NCBI RefSeq assembly: GCF_001665875.1
Contig: NZ_LZTA01000070.1
Span: 1-64,000, forward strand
Length of the DNA: 64,000 bases
Source of the DNA: Mycobacterium sp. 852002-40037_SCH5390672
GTDB taxonomy: Bacteria > Actinomycetota > Actinomycetes > Mycobacteriales > Mycobacteriaceae
Direction: 5' to 3'
The notes beneath the pieces were generated by a model. The model had not been told where the DNA came from. It saw only the letters and a list, made by a program, of their open reading frames with translations, and ran no database searches. This document shows, piece by piece, positions 45,101-54,041 of this stretch. The position numbers and the translations under genes are program-made. Position 1 is the first letter of the stretch; each line of letters opens with the position of its first letter.

Positions 45101-46408
45101 ACGGCACCGCAGCGGGTGGTGCAGCACAAGACTCCGCCGACCCTGACGCTCAGGCTGCCACGACCCACCGAGGTCAGCGGCGTGCGGCTGGCGCTCGCCC
45201 GGTCGGCGTTGCCCGTGCACCCGACGATGGTGGCCGTGAACCTGGGCGATGGGCCGCAAGTCGCGCCGTTGCCGCCCGACGGGGCGGGCCGGCCGCAGAC
45301 GGTGCCGCTCAAACCCCGGCTGACCGACACCGTGACCATCAGTCTGCTGAATTGGGAAGACGTCATCGACCGCAACGCTTTGGGTTTCGACCAGCTGAAA
45401 CCGCCCGGGCTGGCCGAGGTCGCGGCACTGGGCGCCGACGGCAACCCGATCGCGCCCGCCGACGCCGGGCGCAACCGCGCCCGGGAGGTCACCGTCGGCT
45501 GCGAGAACGGACCCGTCATCGCGGTCGCGGGCCGCTTCGTGCACACCGCGATCCACACCACGGTGGGGACCATCCTGGATGACGCGCCCGTCGCCGCGGT
45601 ACCGTGCGACCGCGAGCCGATCGCGCTGCCCGCGGGCCAACAGGAGCTGTTGATCAGCCCGGGCGCTCAATTCGTCGTGGACGGGGCCGAGTTGACCGCA
45701 CCGGCGGCCGCCGAAGTCGCACGGCCCGTGCGTGTTTCGTCTTGGCGGGCGTGGGGCCCGGATCGTCGCGAAGTGCGGGCCCCCGCCTCGGCCACCTCCC
45801 GGGTGCTGGTCATCCCGGAAAGCATCAACCCGGGCTGGGTGGCGCGCACCAGCACCGGGGCCCGCTTGACGCCGATCGCCGTCAACGGGTGGCAGCAGGG
45901 CTGGTTGGTGCCCGCGGGCGATCCCGGCACCATCACGTTGGCGTTCGCCTCCAACTCGCTCTACCGGGCGGGGCTGGCGGTGGGGCTGGCCTTGCTGCCG
46001 CTGCTGGTGCTGCTCGCGCTCTGGCGTACCCGAAGAAAAGACGCCGACGACGCAGCCGCACCGGCACGACCATGGCGGCCCGGGGCATGGTCGGCCGTCG
46101 CGGCGCTGGCCGCCGCGACGGTGATCGCCGGTGTGGGTGGTGCGGTGGTGATGGGGGCGGCGCTGGGCCTGCGGTACGCGCTGCGTCAGCGGCGCTGGGA
46201 ACGCCTCAGCGTGGTATGCGGCGCCGGCGGGCTGATTCTGGCCGGGGCGGCGCTCTCACGGCAACCCTGGCGGTCGGCCGACGGCTACGCCGGCCATTCC
46301 GCGAGTGTCCAGCTGCTGGCGCTGATTTCGCTTGCGGTGCTTGCCGCTTCGGTCGTGACGGTGCCAAATCGGGAGGTCGATCGGCCCGGCGGGCCGCGCG
46401 ACGAATAG
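42176..46408 (+). CDS. aftD: Arabinofuranosyltransferase AftD
   Basis: 1410 residues if TTG 42176 is used (recalled AftD: about 1400). The N-terminal ~430 residues are a GT-C-fold multi-helix membrane domain with SPDTKLDLTANPLRFLARAT, typical of AftD. The long periplasmic part contains F5/8-type carbohydrate-binding modules (DGDSATAWVSNSLQAAVGQW; DGDPGTAWTAPQR), then more helices at the end. It adds alpha-1,3 branches to arabinan of arabinogalactan and LAM. The start is uncertain: the frame stays open upstream through the repeat but has no ATG/GTG/TTG; TTG 42182 has GGTGG at better spacing. It corresponds to Rv0236c. Confidence 0.9.
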   Translation: MWLVGAIALALTFAQSPGQISPDTKLDLTANPLRFLARATNLWNSELPFGQAQNQAYGYLFPHGTFFLIGHALGVPGWITQRLWWALLLTVGFWGLLRVAEALRIGSPASRVIAAAAFALSPRVLTTLGSISSETLPMMLAPWVLLPTILALRGSAGSTSARSVRALAGQAGLAVALMGAVNAIATLAACLPAVIWWACHRPNRLWWRYTGWWLVALVLATLWWVVALVMLRAISPPFLDFIESSGVTTQWSSLVEMLRGTDSWTPYVAPTATAGAPLVTGSAAVLGTCLVAAAGLAGLARPAMPARGRLVTMLLVGVVLMAAGYSGGLGSPVAHAVQAFLDAGGAPLRNVHKLGSVIRIPVVLGLAQLLARIPLPGSAPMSVWLRAFAHPERDKRVATAIVVVTALMVSTSLAWTGRLAPPGTFTAIPRYWHEAADWLTEHNTGTPAPGRVLVVPGAPFATQVWGTSHDEPLQVVGASPWGVRDSIPLTPPQTIRALDSVQRLFAAGRPSAGLADTLARQGISYVALRNDLDPDASRSARPILVHRAIDGSPGLRKVAQFGAPVGPGTLAGFVADSGLRPRYPAVEIYRVGGGSGPSDPGDPGAPYFVDTDRMARVDGGPEALLRLDERRRLLGQPPLGPALLTADARSAGLPMNAGVTITDTPVARETDYGRVDQHSSAVRAPGDARHTYNRVPDYPVPGTDPVAGAWTGGRITVSSSSSDSTAMPDVAPATSPPAAIDGDSATAWVSNSLQAAVGQWMQIDFDHPVTNAAITLTPSATAVGAQVRRILIETATGSTTLRFDEPGKPLAAALPYGETPWVRITAAGTDDGSAGVQFGITDLSVTQYDASGFAHQVDLRHTVRVPGPPPGAPITGWDLGSELLGRPGCAQAPDGVRCAPSMALAPEEPVNLSRTLTVPAPMSVTPTVWVRPRQGPKLAELITEPNTTVAHGDSDTVDVLGSAYAATDGDPGTAWTAPQRVVQHKTPPTLTLRLPRPTEVSGVRLALARSALPVHPTMVAVNLGDGPQVAPLPPDGAGRPQTVPLKPRLTDTVTISLLNWEDVIDRNALGFDQLKPPGLAEVAALGADGNPIAPADAGRNRAREVTVGCENGPVIAVAGRFVHTAIHTTVGTILDDAPVAAVPCDREPIALPAGQQELLISPGAQFVVDGAELTAPAAAEVARPVRVSSWRAWGPDRREVRAPASATSRVLVIPESINPGWVARTSTGARLTPIAVNGWQQGWLVPAGDPGTITLAFASNSLYRAGLAVGLALLPLLVLLALWRTRRKDADDAAAPARPWRPGAWSAVAALAAATVIAGVGGAVVMGAALGLRYALRQRRWERLSVVCGAGGLILAGAALSRQPWRSADGYAGHSASVQLLALISLAVLAASVVTVPNREVDRPGGPRDE

Positions 46409-46495
46409 TCGGGCGGGCTATTGGCTACCCGGTTAGCGGCTGATTGACTGGATATGCGGGTTGGCGTAACCGTCACCCACCGAGGAGTTAGCGCC

Positions 46496-47968
46496 ATGAA
46501 CTGGTTTTCCGCACCCGAGTATTGGGTGGGCAGACTGGTGCTCGAGCGCGGCGCCGCGGCGATCTACCTGCTCGGGTTCGTCGCGGCCGCGGTCCAGTTC
46601 CGCGCGCTGATCGGCGAGCGCGGCATCCTGCCCATTCCGCAGTTCCTGGCGCGGCAATCCTTTTGGCGCACGCCGAGCCTGTTTCACCTGCGGTATTCCG
46701 ATCGGCTGTTTTCGGCCGTCTCCTGGTTCGGCGCGGCACTGTCGGCGGCGATCGTCGCCGGGGCCGCCGACGCGGTTCCGCTGTGGGCCGCGATGTCGAT
46801 GTGGCTGGCGCTGTGGCTGTGTTACCTGTCGATCGTCAACGTCGGGCAGGCCTGGTACTCGTTCGGCTGGGAGTCGCTGCTGCTCGAGACCGGCTTCCTG
46901 ATGATCTTCCTGGGCAACCAGGACGTGGCACCGCCGGTGCTGACGTTGTGGATGATTCGACTGCTGCTGTTCCGCGTCGAGTTCGGCGCGGGACTGATCA
47001 AGCTGCGCGGCGACCCGTGCTGGCGCGATCTGACGTGTTTGTACTACCACCACGAGACGCAACCCATGCCGGGGCCGTTGAGCTGGTTCTTCCATCATCT
47101 GCCCAAACCGCTGCATCGGATTGAGGTGGCGGGCAACCATTTTGCGCAACTGATCATGCCGTTTGGATTGTTTGCGCCGCAGCCGGTGGCCAGCGTGGCC
47201 GCCGCAATCATCGTCATCACCCAGTTGTGGCTGGTCGCCTCCGGTAATTTCGCCTGGCTCAACTGGGTGACCATCCTGCTGGCGTTCAGCGCCATCGACG
47301 ACGCGTCGGCGGCGCTGCTGCTACCCGGGGGGCTTGTTCCGGCACACCCGGGTCTGTTGCCGACGCCACCGTGGTTCGTCGGCCTGGTGTCCGCCGTCAC
47401 CGCCGCGGTGCTGTTCATGAGCTACTGGCCGATCGCGAACATGTTGTCCTCGCGACAGCGAATGAACATGTCGTTCAACTCATTTCACCTGGTGAACACC
47501 TACGGGGCCTTCGGCAGCATCGGACGGATCCGCCGGGAGGTAGTCATCGAGGGCACCGACGATGCGGTCATCACGCCCCAAACCGTCTGGAAGGAATACG
47601 AATTCAAGGGCAAGCCGGGTTCGCTGCGCCGGCTACCCAGACAGTGGGCCCCCTATCATCTGCGCCTGGACTGGCTGATGTGGTTCGCCGCGATCTCACC
47701 GGGATACGCGCGGCCGTGGCTGAGACCGTTCTTGCAGCGGTTGCTGGAAAACGATCGGCCGACCCTGCATTTGTTGCGGCACAACCCCTTTCCGGATTCG
47801 CCGCCCCGGTTCGTGCGTGCGCGGCTCTATCAGTACCGTTTCACCACGCCTGCCGAGCTGCGTCGCGACCGCGCATGGTGGCACCGCTCCCTGATCGGCG
47901 GCTACGTGCCGCCCATGACACTGTCGACGACTTCCAACGCCAATGAAGGGTTTCCGGGCTACTTCTGA
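46496..47968 (+). CDS. Lipase maturation factor-like integral membrane protein (Rv0235c-like)
   Basis: 490 residues from ATG 46496 with GAGGAG 8 bases upstream. The N-terminal ~340 residues have about eight membrane helices (LSIVNVGQAWYSFGWESLLLE, then RVEFGAGLIKLRGDPCWRDL); the C-terminal ~150 residues are soluble with NSFHLVNTYGAFGSIGRIRR and EYEFKGKPG. This is the LMF1-like family; in animals such proteins mature lipases, while the bacterial role is unknown. It corresponds to Rv0235c. It follows aftD by 87 bases and overlaps the convergent formate dehydrogenase by 10 bases at the stops. Confidence 0.8.
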   Translation: MNWFSAPEYWVGRLVLERGAAAIYLLGFVAAAVQFRALIGERGILPIPQFLARQSFWRTPSLFHLRYSDRLFSAVSWFGAALSAAIVAGAADAVPLWAAMSMWLALWLCYLSIVNVGQAWYSFGWESLLLETGFLMIFLGNQDVAPPVLTLWMIRLLLFRVEFGAGLIKLRGDPCWRDLTCLYYHHETQPMPGPLSWFFHHLPKPLHRIEVAGNHFAQLIMPFGLFAPQPVASVAAAIIVITQLWLVASGNFAWLNWVTILLAFSAIDDASAALLLPGGLVPAHPGLLPTPPWFVGLVSAVTAAVLFMSYWPIANMLSSRQRMNMSFNSFHLVNTYGAFGSIGRIRREVVIEGTDDAVITPQTVWKEYEFKGKPGSLRRLPRQWAPYHLRLDWLMWFAAISPGYARPWLRPFLQRLLENDRPTLHLLRHNPFPDSPPRFVRARLYQYRFTTPAELRRDRAWWHRSLIGGYVPPMTLSTTSNANEGFPGYF

Positions 47969-49113
47969 TAGGACAACGCTCCGGTGCCCGCGAGCTTGCC
48001 GCCTTCGACGATCAGGTACTCCGGGCGGATGGGCGTGCCTGCGAACCAGCTTTCCAGAATTTCGCGGGTGCCGGCCGCGTAGCGCGCCTGGGCGGACAAT
48101 GTGGTGCCCGAAACATGCGGTGTCATGGCGTTATTCGGCATCGTCCGCCACGGGTGATCGGGCGGCGGCGGCTGCGGATACCATACGTCTCCGGCGTAGC
48201 CCGCCAGCTGACCGGACGTGAGGGCCCCCGCGATCGCCTCCGGGACGGTCTCCTCGGCGCGGGCGGTGTTGACGATGTAGGAGCCCGGACGCATCGTCGA
48301 GATCAGCTTCTCGTTGAACATTCTGCGGGTGTCGTCGTACAGCGGCGAGTGGATGGACACCACGTCGACGACCTGCACCAGTGACTCGACCGTGGGGTGG
48401 AACGTCACGTTGAGTTGTTTCTCCGCTTCCGGAGCCAGCCGACGGGTGTCGGTGTAGTGCAGGTTGACGTCGAACGGAGCTAGCCGGCGCAACACCGCAC
48501 GCCCGATGCGGCCCGCGGCGATCACCCCGACGTCCATCCCCTCCAGGTCATAGGCGCGTTCGGCGCAATCGGCGATGTTCCAGCCGCCCTCGGCCGCCCA
48601 CCGATGCGACGGCACGAAATTGCGCACCAGCGCCAAGATCTGCATCACCGTGTGCTCGGCGACGCTGATGCTGTTGCTGTACGTCACCTCGGCCACGGTG
48701 ATCCCGCGCTCTTTGGCCGCGGTCAGATCCACGTGGTCCGAACCGATGCCGGCGGTCAGCGCCAGTTTGAGTCTGGGCGCCTTGGCGATGCGTTCCTTGG
48801 TCAGGTAGGCCGGCCAAAACGGTTGCGAGATAACGATCTCCGCGTCGGCCAGCCCACGCTCGAATTCCGAATCGGGGCCGTCCTTGTCCGACGTCACCAC
48901 CAATTCGTGCCCGGCGTCGTCGAAAAACTTGCGCAGCCCCAGTGCACCCGACACACAGCCGAGCAGCTCACCGGGGGTGAAGTCGATCTTCGACGGGGTC
49001 GGCACGGTGCTGCCGTCAGGGTATCCCTGGATCGTCGGAACACTGCCGCGCGCGTAGCGCGGCGGGTAACCGTCGACGGGGTCGGGGTAGAGCACCATCA
49101 CACACTTGGCCAT
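47959..49113 (-). CDS. fdh: NAD-dependent formate dehydrogenase
   Basis: 384 residues from ATG 49113 with GAAGGAG 6 bases upstream. It matches Pseudomonas sp. 101 formate dehydrogenase over nearly its full length from memory. All the key residues are at the corresponding positions (plus one for Met): N147, R285, D309, Q314 and H333. The NAD-binding loop AAGRIGRA is followed by YTD222, the Asp that selects NAD over NADP. It oxidises formate to CO2 with NAD, giving NADH. No metal or extra subunit is needed. It is absent from recalled H37Rv order. A LysR gene 99 bases upstream on the same strand may regulate it. Confidence 0.9.
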   Translation of the reverse strand: MAKCVMVLYPDPVDGYPPRYARGSVPTIQGYPDGSTVPTPSKIDFTPGELLGCVSGALGLRKFFDDAGHELVVTSDKDGPDSEFERGLADAEIVISQPFWPAYLTKERIAKAPRLKLALTAGIGSDHVDLTAAKERGITVAEVTYSNSISVAEHTVMQILALVRNFVPSHRWAAEGGWNIADCAERAYDLEGMDVGVIAAGRIGRAVLRRLAPFDVNLHYTDTRRLAPEAEKQLNVTFHPTVESLVQVVDVVSIHSPLYDDTRRMFNEKLISTMRPGSYIVNTARAEETVPEAIAGALTSGQLAGYAGDVWYPQPPPPDHPWRTMPNNAMTPHVSGTTLSAQARYAAGTREILESWFAGTPIRPEYLIVEGGKLAGTGALSYQK

Positions 49114-49212
49114 CGCATTCTCCTTCAACCGGCGATCAAGCCCAGTCTCATCGGGCGATCACCCGGTTGTCCAAGACGCGATTCCGACCGGCTGATAGGC
49201 GGCGCCGATCAA

Positions 49213-50136
49213 TCACTCGGACGGCCAGGACACCTCGCTGAGCGTCGCACCGATGCGGGCCTCACGCGCGGTCCGCCGCAACGCGCGCGTCAGCAAGGAG
49301 CCCGGCTCGGCCCGGTTGGTGACCAGTGCTATCAACGCGGTGACCGAGGGGCGCCGCAATCCCAGCACGTTGACCCCGGCCGGCACGCCCAGGGTGTGGA
49401 TCCACGGTTGCGGCACGATGCTGGCCCACCGGCCGGTGCGAACGTGGGCGAACAGCGCGGCCACGGAGTCGGTTTCCAGCTGCGGGGTCACCTGCAGACC
49501 GTGGGTGGCCAGTGCGTCGTCGATGACCCGGCGCCCCCGCATGCCCTGCGTCAGCAGACACAGCGGCAGTTGCACGGCATCCGACCACGCCATGGTTTTC
49601 GCTTCCCCGCCAAGCAGTTCGGCGGCGACGATGAGGACCGGCTGCTCGTGGTACAGCGGGGTGACCAGCAGGTCGGCCGTGTCCTGTTGGTCCGGGTAGA
49701 GAACGCCCGCGTCCAATTCGAACTTGCGCACCCTTTCCACGATTCCGGCCGAGCGCAGGTTGGCCTCCAGCTGGACCCGCACCAACGGATGTGCCGCGCA
49801 AAACGGATCCGTAAGCAGCGCAACGGTAGTCGACGCGGCCGGCACCACCCCGAGCCGAAGCTCGCCGGTCAACCCGGCCCGCAACGCGGTGACTTCCTGC
49901 TTGAGGGCGTCGCGGTCGGCCAGAATGCGCCGCGCCCACGGCACCAGCCGCTCACCTTCGGGGGTGAGACCTTCGAACTTCTGTCCGCGGCGCACCAGCG
50001 GGACGTTGAGTTCGGATTCGAGCTTGCGGATGGCTTCCGACAGCGCGGGCTGGGACACGTAACAGACGCCGGCCGCGCGCGCGAAGTGGCGCTCTTGAGC
50101 GAGCGCGACGAAATACTCCAGCTGACGGAACAGCAC
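49213..50136 (-). CDS. LysR-family transcriptional regulator
   Basis: 307 residues with an N-terminal winged helix (FVALAQERHFARAAGVCYVSQPALS; about 9-33) and a periplasmic-binding-protein-like effector domain (ELRLGVVPAASTTVALL onward). GTG start at 50136. It lies upstream of the formate dehydrogenase gene on the same strand; formate or a one-carbon precursor may be the effector, which is inference. It is also near the secreted-protein gene at 50402 (divergent, 265 bases). Confidence 0.85.
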   Translation of the reverse strand: MLFRQLEYFVALAQERHFARAAGVCYVSQPALSEAIRKLESELNVPLVRRGQKFEGLTPEGERLVPWARRILADRDALKQEVTALRAGLTGELRLGVVPAASTTVALLTDPFCAAHPLVRVQLEANLRSAGIVERVRKFELDAGVLYPDQQDTADLLVTPLYHEQPVLIVAAELLGGEAKTMAWSDAVQLPLCLLTQGMRGRRVIDDALATHGLQVTPQLETDSVAALFAHVRTGRWASIVPQPWIHTLGVPAGVNVLGLRRPSVTALIALVTNRAEPGSLLTRALRRTAREARIGATLSEVSWPSE

Positions 50137-50401
50137 GTGCCCATTCGACCACGGGCCCGACGAGACACCCGATCGCAGGTGTCCCTCAACGGCCGGTCCG
50201 GAGTGCCCGCCGGCCTAGTCGATAGCCAATTGTCGTAACAGTGAAGGGTTTTCACCGCGGGGGCACATCCGCGGCGCCCATCCTGGGGATCCCGGGCCAT
50301 GCTGGCGGGCGCCGGAAAAGTTTGCCGAATCGCGACGGACCCCGACCTGTGATACACCATCATGAACGCTCCACGCATGGGTGAGCTCGACGGAAGGAAA
50401 C

Positions 50402-50833
50402 ATGGACATGGGTTTCGCACGGGGATTTGCGGCAACCGCTATGTTCGCCGGCTTGGCCGTCTGTACCGCCGGCACGGCATGGGCCGACACACCGACCATG
50501 AACGGCAACTACACGGAGACCGCGACAACACCAGCCGGGGCAACCTTTAACAGCTCGTGGGCGGTCAATTCCTGCGGTGACGGATGCATCTTCATCAAAG
50601 CCGGGCTGGGCGGCAGTCAAGCGCGGTTGGTCGACGGTCAATGGGTCCTGGACACGATGAACAACATCGCGTGCGCCGACGGTAGTTCCGTTCAGTATGC
50701 CGCCAGCTCCCACATGACGTGGGATCCCAATACGCTTGCGGGTACGGCCCAGCACACCTATATGATCCCGGCCTGCGGTCACCCGGCGGGTTACTCCTAC
50801 ACCGACCAGATACAGATCAAGCAGTCGTCCTGA
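50402..50833 (+). CDS. Secreted protein of unknown function
   Basis: 143 residues from ATG 50402 (GGAAGG upstream; ATG 50408 is the alternative). A signal peptide covers about residues 1-28 (FAATAMFAGLAVCTAGTAWA). The mature part contains four conserved-looking Cys (SCGDGC, IACADG, IPACGH) and a beta-rich pattern (NGNYTETATTPAGATFNSSW). It resembles other small mycobacterial secreted proteins but I cannot name a family. It is convergent with the TPP enzyme gene. Confidence 0.75.
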   Translation: MDMGFARGFAATAMFAGLAVCTAGTAWADTPTMNGNYTETATTPAGATFNSSWAVNSCGDGCIFIKAGLGGSQARLVDGQWVLDTMNNIACADGSSVQYAASSHMTWDPNTLAGTAQHTYMIPACGHPAGYSYTDQIQIKQSS

Positions 50834-50863
50834 CCCGGAACACCGGTCGCCGCGAAACGCGTT

Positions 50864-52510
50864 CTACAGCGTTTCGTCCAGCTCGCCGAGGCGGTCGGTT
50901 AACCGCAGATTCTCGGAGTAGTCGACCGGGCAACTGATCAGCGAGACACCGTCGTCGTCGAGCGCGGCCCGCAGCGTCGGAAGCAGTTCGTCGGCATTGC
51001 TGATCCGATATCCCTTGGCGCCGAAGCTTTCTGCGTAGGTCACCACGTCGGGGTTGTTGAACTTCACGTAGTAGTGCGCTCCGAGTTCGAGGTCCATCTT
51101 CCATTCGATGAGGCCGTAACCGCCGTCCTCCCAAATCAGCACCACCAGTGGGATCCGCTCGCGTACGGCGGTCTCGATTTCTTGCGAGTTCATCAGGAAC
51201 GCGCCGTCGCCGACAACGGCCAGCACCTTGGCCTCCGGCTGCGCCAGCTTGACCCCCAGCGCGCCTGGCAGGGCGAAACCCATAGTGGACAAGCCATTTG
51301 AAATCAGGCAGGTGTTCCGCTCGAAGGTCGGGTAGAGCCGGGCCATCCACATCTTGGTGGCGCCGGTGTCGACCAGGACGATGTCGCTGCGGCCCAGCGC
51401 CGCGCGGGTGTCGGCGACCACTCGGGCGGGTGCCAGCGGATAGCGCGAATCCTGTTGGCCCCGTGCGAATTCGTCGGCCAGCAGACCCGAACCGGGCACA
51501 TCGGCGGCGTGATTGAAGGTGTGACCGGACAGCGCGTCGGTGAGGGCGTTCAGCGAATCGCTGATGTCGCCGATGATCCCCACGTCGACCGAGTAGTGCG
51601 CATCGACCTCGGCCGGGAACCGGTGAATGTGGATGATCTTCTTGTCAGCCTGCGGGTTGATCCGGACCGGATCGAATTCCTGCAGTTCGTAGCCGACGGC
51701 GATGACGGCATCGGCGTTGTCGAACCCGAAGTTGACGTAGTCGTGCCGCATGAAGCCCAGCGTCCCGATGCTGTTGGGGTGATCGTCGGGCATGACGCCC
51801 TTACCGTGGAACGTGTTGGCCACCTGGATGCCGAATTCCTCGGAGAAACGCACCAGGGCTTTGGTGGCGTCGGCGCGTGCGGCGCCGTGCCCGGCCAGCA
51901 CCACCGGGCGCTTGGCGTTGCGCAGGACATCGACGGCGCGTGCCACCTGGCGGGGTGCCGGGGCGTCGGCGCGGACGACATTGCGGGGCAACGGTCCCAG
52001 GTCGTAGTCGGTGTCGTCGGCGTCTATATGCTCCGGCACCGCAAGGTAGACCGCGGCCGGGCGTTCGGCTTCCGAGACTTTGAACGCCTTGCGGACCATC
52101 TCGGGGATGGCGCGCGCGGTCGGGATGCCGGCCGACCACCGAGTGATGGGGGCGAACATCGACACCAGGTCGACGTATTGGTGCGACTCTTTGAACTCCC
52201 GGTCGTGACCCACCTGTGCGGAGATGGCGACCAGTGGGGTGCTGTTGGTGGTGGCGTCGGCCACACCGAGCTGCATGTTGATCGCCCCGGGCCCCAATGT
52301 GGCTGACACCACCGCCGCCCGCCCGGTGACCCTGCCGTACATCTCGGCCATGAACGAGGCGGCCTGCTCGTGCCGGGTGAGCACATAGCGGATGGTCGAG
52401 GACGCCAGCGCCTGCACTAACCGGATGTTCTCCTCGCCGGGCACCCCGAACACGACGGAGACACCCTCGTTTTCCAGGCACTTGACGATCAGCTCAGCGG
52501 CTTTACTCAT
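50864..52510 (-). CDS. Thiamine-diphosphate enzyme, catabolic acetolactate-synthase-like
   Basis: 548 residues. N-terminal Pyr domain with the catalytic Glu in TRHEQAASFMAE; a middle domain (VVLAGHGAARADATKALVRF); a C-terminal PP domain with the TPP motif GDGAFLMNSQEIETAV...N-like region. The best fit is AlsS-type acetolactate synthase (KCLENEGVSVVFGVPGEENI, LGPGAINMQLGVADA). Oxalyl-CoA decarboxylase or related carboligases are alternatives. ATG 52510. It is divergent from gabD1 across about 90 bases. It is not in recalled H37Rv order here. Confidence 0.83.
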   Translation of the reverse strand: MSKAAELIVKCLENEGVSVVFGVPGEENIRLVQALASSTIRYVLTRHEQAASFMAEMYGRVTGRAAVVSATLGPGAINMQLGVADATTNSTPLVAISAQVGHDREFKESHQYVDLVSMFAPITRWSAGIPTARAIPEMVRKAFKVSEAERPAAVYLAVPEHIDADDTDYDLGPLPRNVVRADAPAPRQVARAVDVLRNAKRPVVLAGHGAARADATKALVRFSEEFGIQVANTFHGKGVMPDDHPNSIGTLGFMRHDYVNFGFDNADAVIAVGYELQEFDPVRINPQADKKIIHIHRFPAEVDAHYSVDVGIIGDISDSLNALTDALSGHTFNHAADVPGSGLLADEFARGQQDSRYPLAPARVVADTRAALGRSDIVLVDTGATKMWMARLYPTFERNTCLISNGLSTMGFALPGALGVKLAQPEAKVLAVVGDGAFLMNSQEIETAVRERIPLVVLIWEDGGYGLIEWKMDLELGAHYYVKFNNPDVVTYAESFGAKGYRISNADELLPTLRAALDDDGVSLISCPVDYSENLRLTDRLGELDETL

Positions 52511-52601
52511 CCGACACCTCCCTTAGGGGAACGATAGTGGCAGGCTAGGTGTTGGACTTTTCAGCCGCCAAGCAACACGAACCCGATGAAGGAGGGCCGA
52601 C

Positions 52602-54020
52602 GTGCCCATCGCCACCATTAACCCGGCTACCGGCGAGACGGTGAAGACCTTCACCCCGGCCACCGATCAAGAGGTCGATGCCGCGATTGCCCGTGCCTAC
52701 GAACGCTTCCTCGACTACCGCCACAACACCACGTTTGCCCAGCGCGCCCAATGGGCAAACGCCACCGCCGACCTGCTGGAGGCCGAAGCCGACGAGGTCG
52801 CCGCCATGATGACGCTGGAGATGGGCAAGACCCTGAAGTCGGCCAAGGCGGAAGCCATCAAGTGTGCCAAGGGTTTTCGCTATTACGCCGAGAACGCCGA
52901 GCAGTTGCTGGCCGACGAGCCGGCCGACGCCCAGGCGGTCGGCGCGAAGAAGGCCTACACCCGCTATCAGCCGCTCGGGGTGGTGCTGGCCGTGATGCCC
53001 TGGAACTTCCCGCTGTGGCAGGCCGTCCGGTTCGCCGCGCCGGCGCTGATGGCCGGCAACGTCGGGATCCTCAAGCACGCGTCGAACGTTCCCCAGAGCG
53101 CGCTGTATCTCGCCGACGTCATCGCCCGCGGCGGCTTCCCCGAGGGGTGTTTCCAAACCCTGCTCGTCTCTTCCAGCGCGGTCGAGCGCATCCTGCGCGA
53201 CCCCCGGGTCGCGGCGGCCACCCTGACCGGCAGCGAGCCGGCCGGGCAATCGGTGGCGGCCATCGCCGGTGACGAGATCAAGCCCACCGTGCTGGAACTC
53301 GGCGGGAGCGACCCGTTCATCGTGATGCCGTCGGCGAACCTGGACGAGGCCGCCAAGACCGCGGTCACCGCCAGAACGCAGAACAACGGCCAGTCCTGCA
53401 TCGCCGCCAAGCGGTTCATCGTGCACACCGACATCTACGACGCGTTCGTCGACAAGTTCACCGAGCGGATGGAGGCGCTGACCGTCGGTGACCCGACCGA
53501 CCCCGACACCGACGTGGGTCCGCTGGCCACCGAGTCGGGCCGTGACGAGATCGCCAAGCAGGTCGACGACGCCGCCGCGGCGGGCGCCACGATCCGCCTC
53601 GGCGGCAAGCCCATCGACCGGCCGGGGTGGTATTACCCGCCGACGGTGGTCACCGACATCACCAAGGACATGGCCCTGTACACCGAGGAGGTGTTCGGCC
53701 CGGTCGCGTCGATGTACCGGGCGGCGGACATCGACGAGGCCATCGAGATCGCCAACGCCACCACGTTCGGCTTGGGGTCCAACGCCTGGACCAACGACGA
53801 GGCCGAGCAGCAGCGCTTCATCGACGACATCGAGGCCGGCCAGGTTTTCATCAACGGGATGACGGTGTCCTATCCCGAGTTGGGGTTCGGCGGCGTCAAG
53901 CGGTCGGGCTACGGTCGCGAACTCGCGGGCCTGGGCATCCGCGCGTTCGTCAACGCCAAGACCGTCTGGGTCGGGGAAGCCGAGGGCGGCTCGTCGGGCG
54001 GCGACAAAAAGGTCGAGTGA
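52602..54020 (+). CDS. gabD1: Succinate-semialdehyde dehydrogenase GabD1
   Basis: 472 residues from GTG 52602 with GAAGGAGGG about 6 bases upstream. Aldehyde dehydrogenase fold: VVLAVMPWNFPLWQAVRFAA (NAD(P) region), the catalytic Glu in LELGGSDPF, the catalytic Cys in NGQSCIAAKR, and EEVFGPV. It oxidises succinic semialdehyde to succinate, in the 2-oxoglutarate bypass or GABA pathway. The C-terminal ~12 residues are Gly/Ser/Lys-rich and may be disordered. It corresponds to Rv0234c. Convergent with the R2lox gene, 21 bases apart. Confidence 0.92.
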   Translation: MPIATINPATGETVKTFTPATDQEVDAAIARAYERFLDYRHNTTFAQRAQWANATADLLEAEADEVAAMMTLEMGKTLKSAKAEAIKCAKGFRYYAENAEQLLADEPADAQAVGAKKAYTRYQPLGVVLAVMPWNFPLWQAVRFAAPALMAGNVGILKHASNVPQSALYLADVIARGGFPEGCFQTLLVSSSAVERILRDPRVAAATLTGSEPAGQSVAAIAGDEIKPTVLELGGSDPFIVMPSANLDEAAKTAVTARTQNNGQSCIAAKRFIVHTDIYDAFVDKFTERMEALTVGDPTDPDTDVGPLATESGRDEIAKQVDDAAAAGATIRLGGKPIDRPGWYYPPTVVTDITKDMALYTEEVFGPVASMYRAADIDEAIEIANATTFGLGSNAWTNDEAEQQRFIDDIEAGQVFINGMTVSYPELGFGGVKRSGYGRELAGLGIRAFVNAKTVWVGEAEGGSSGGDKKVE

Positions 54021-54041
54021 CCGCGTCAGCCGGGCCGCCGA

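Noticed and set aside
43838..45670. 610-codon minus-strand open frame inside aftD
   Set aside because: Antisense shadow within a long GC-rich gene.
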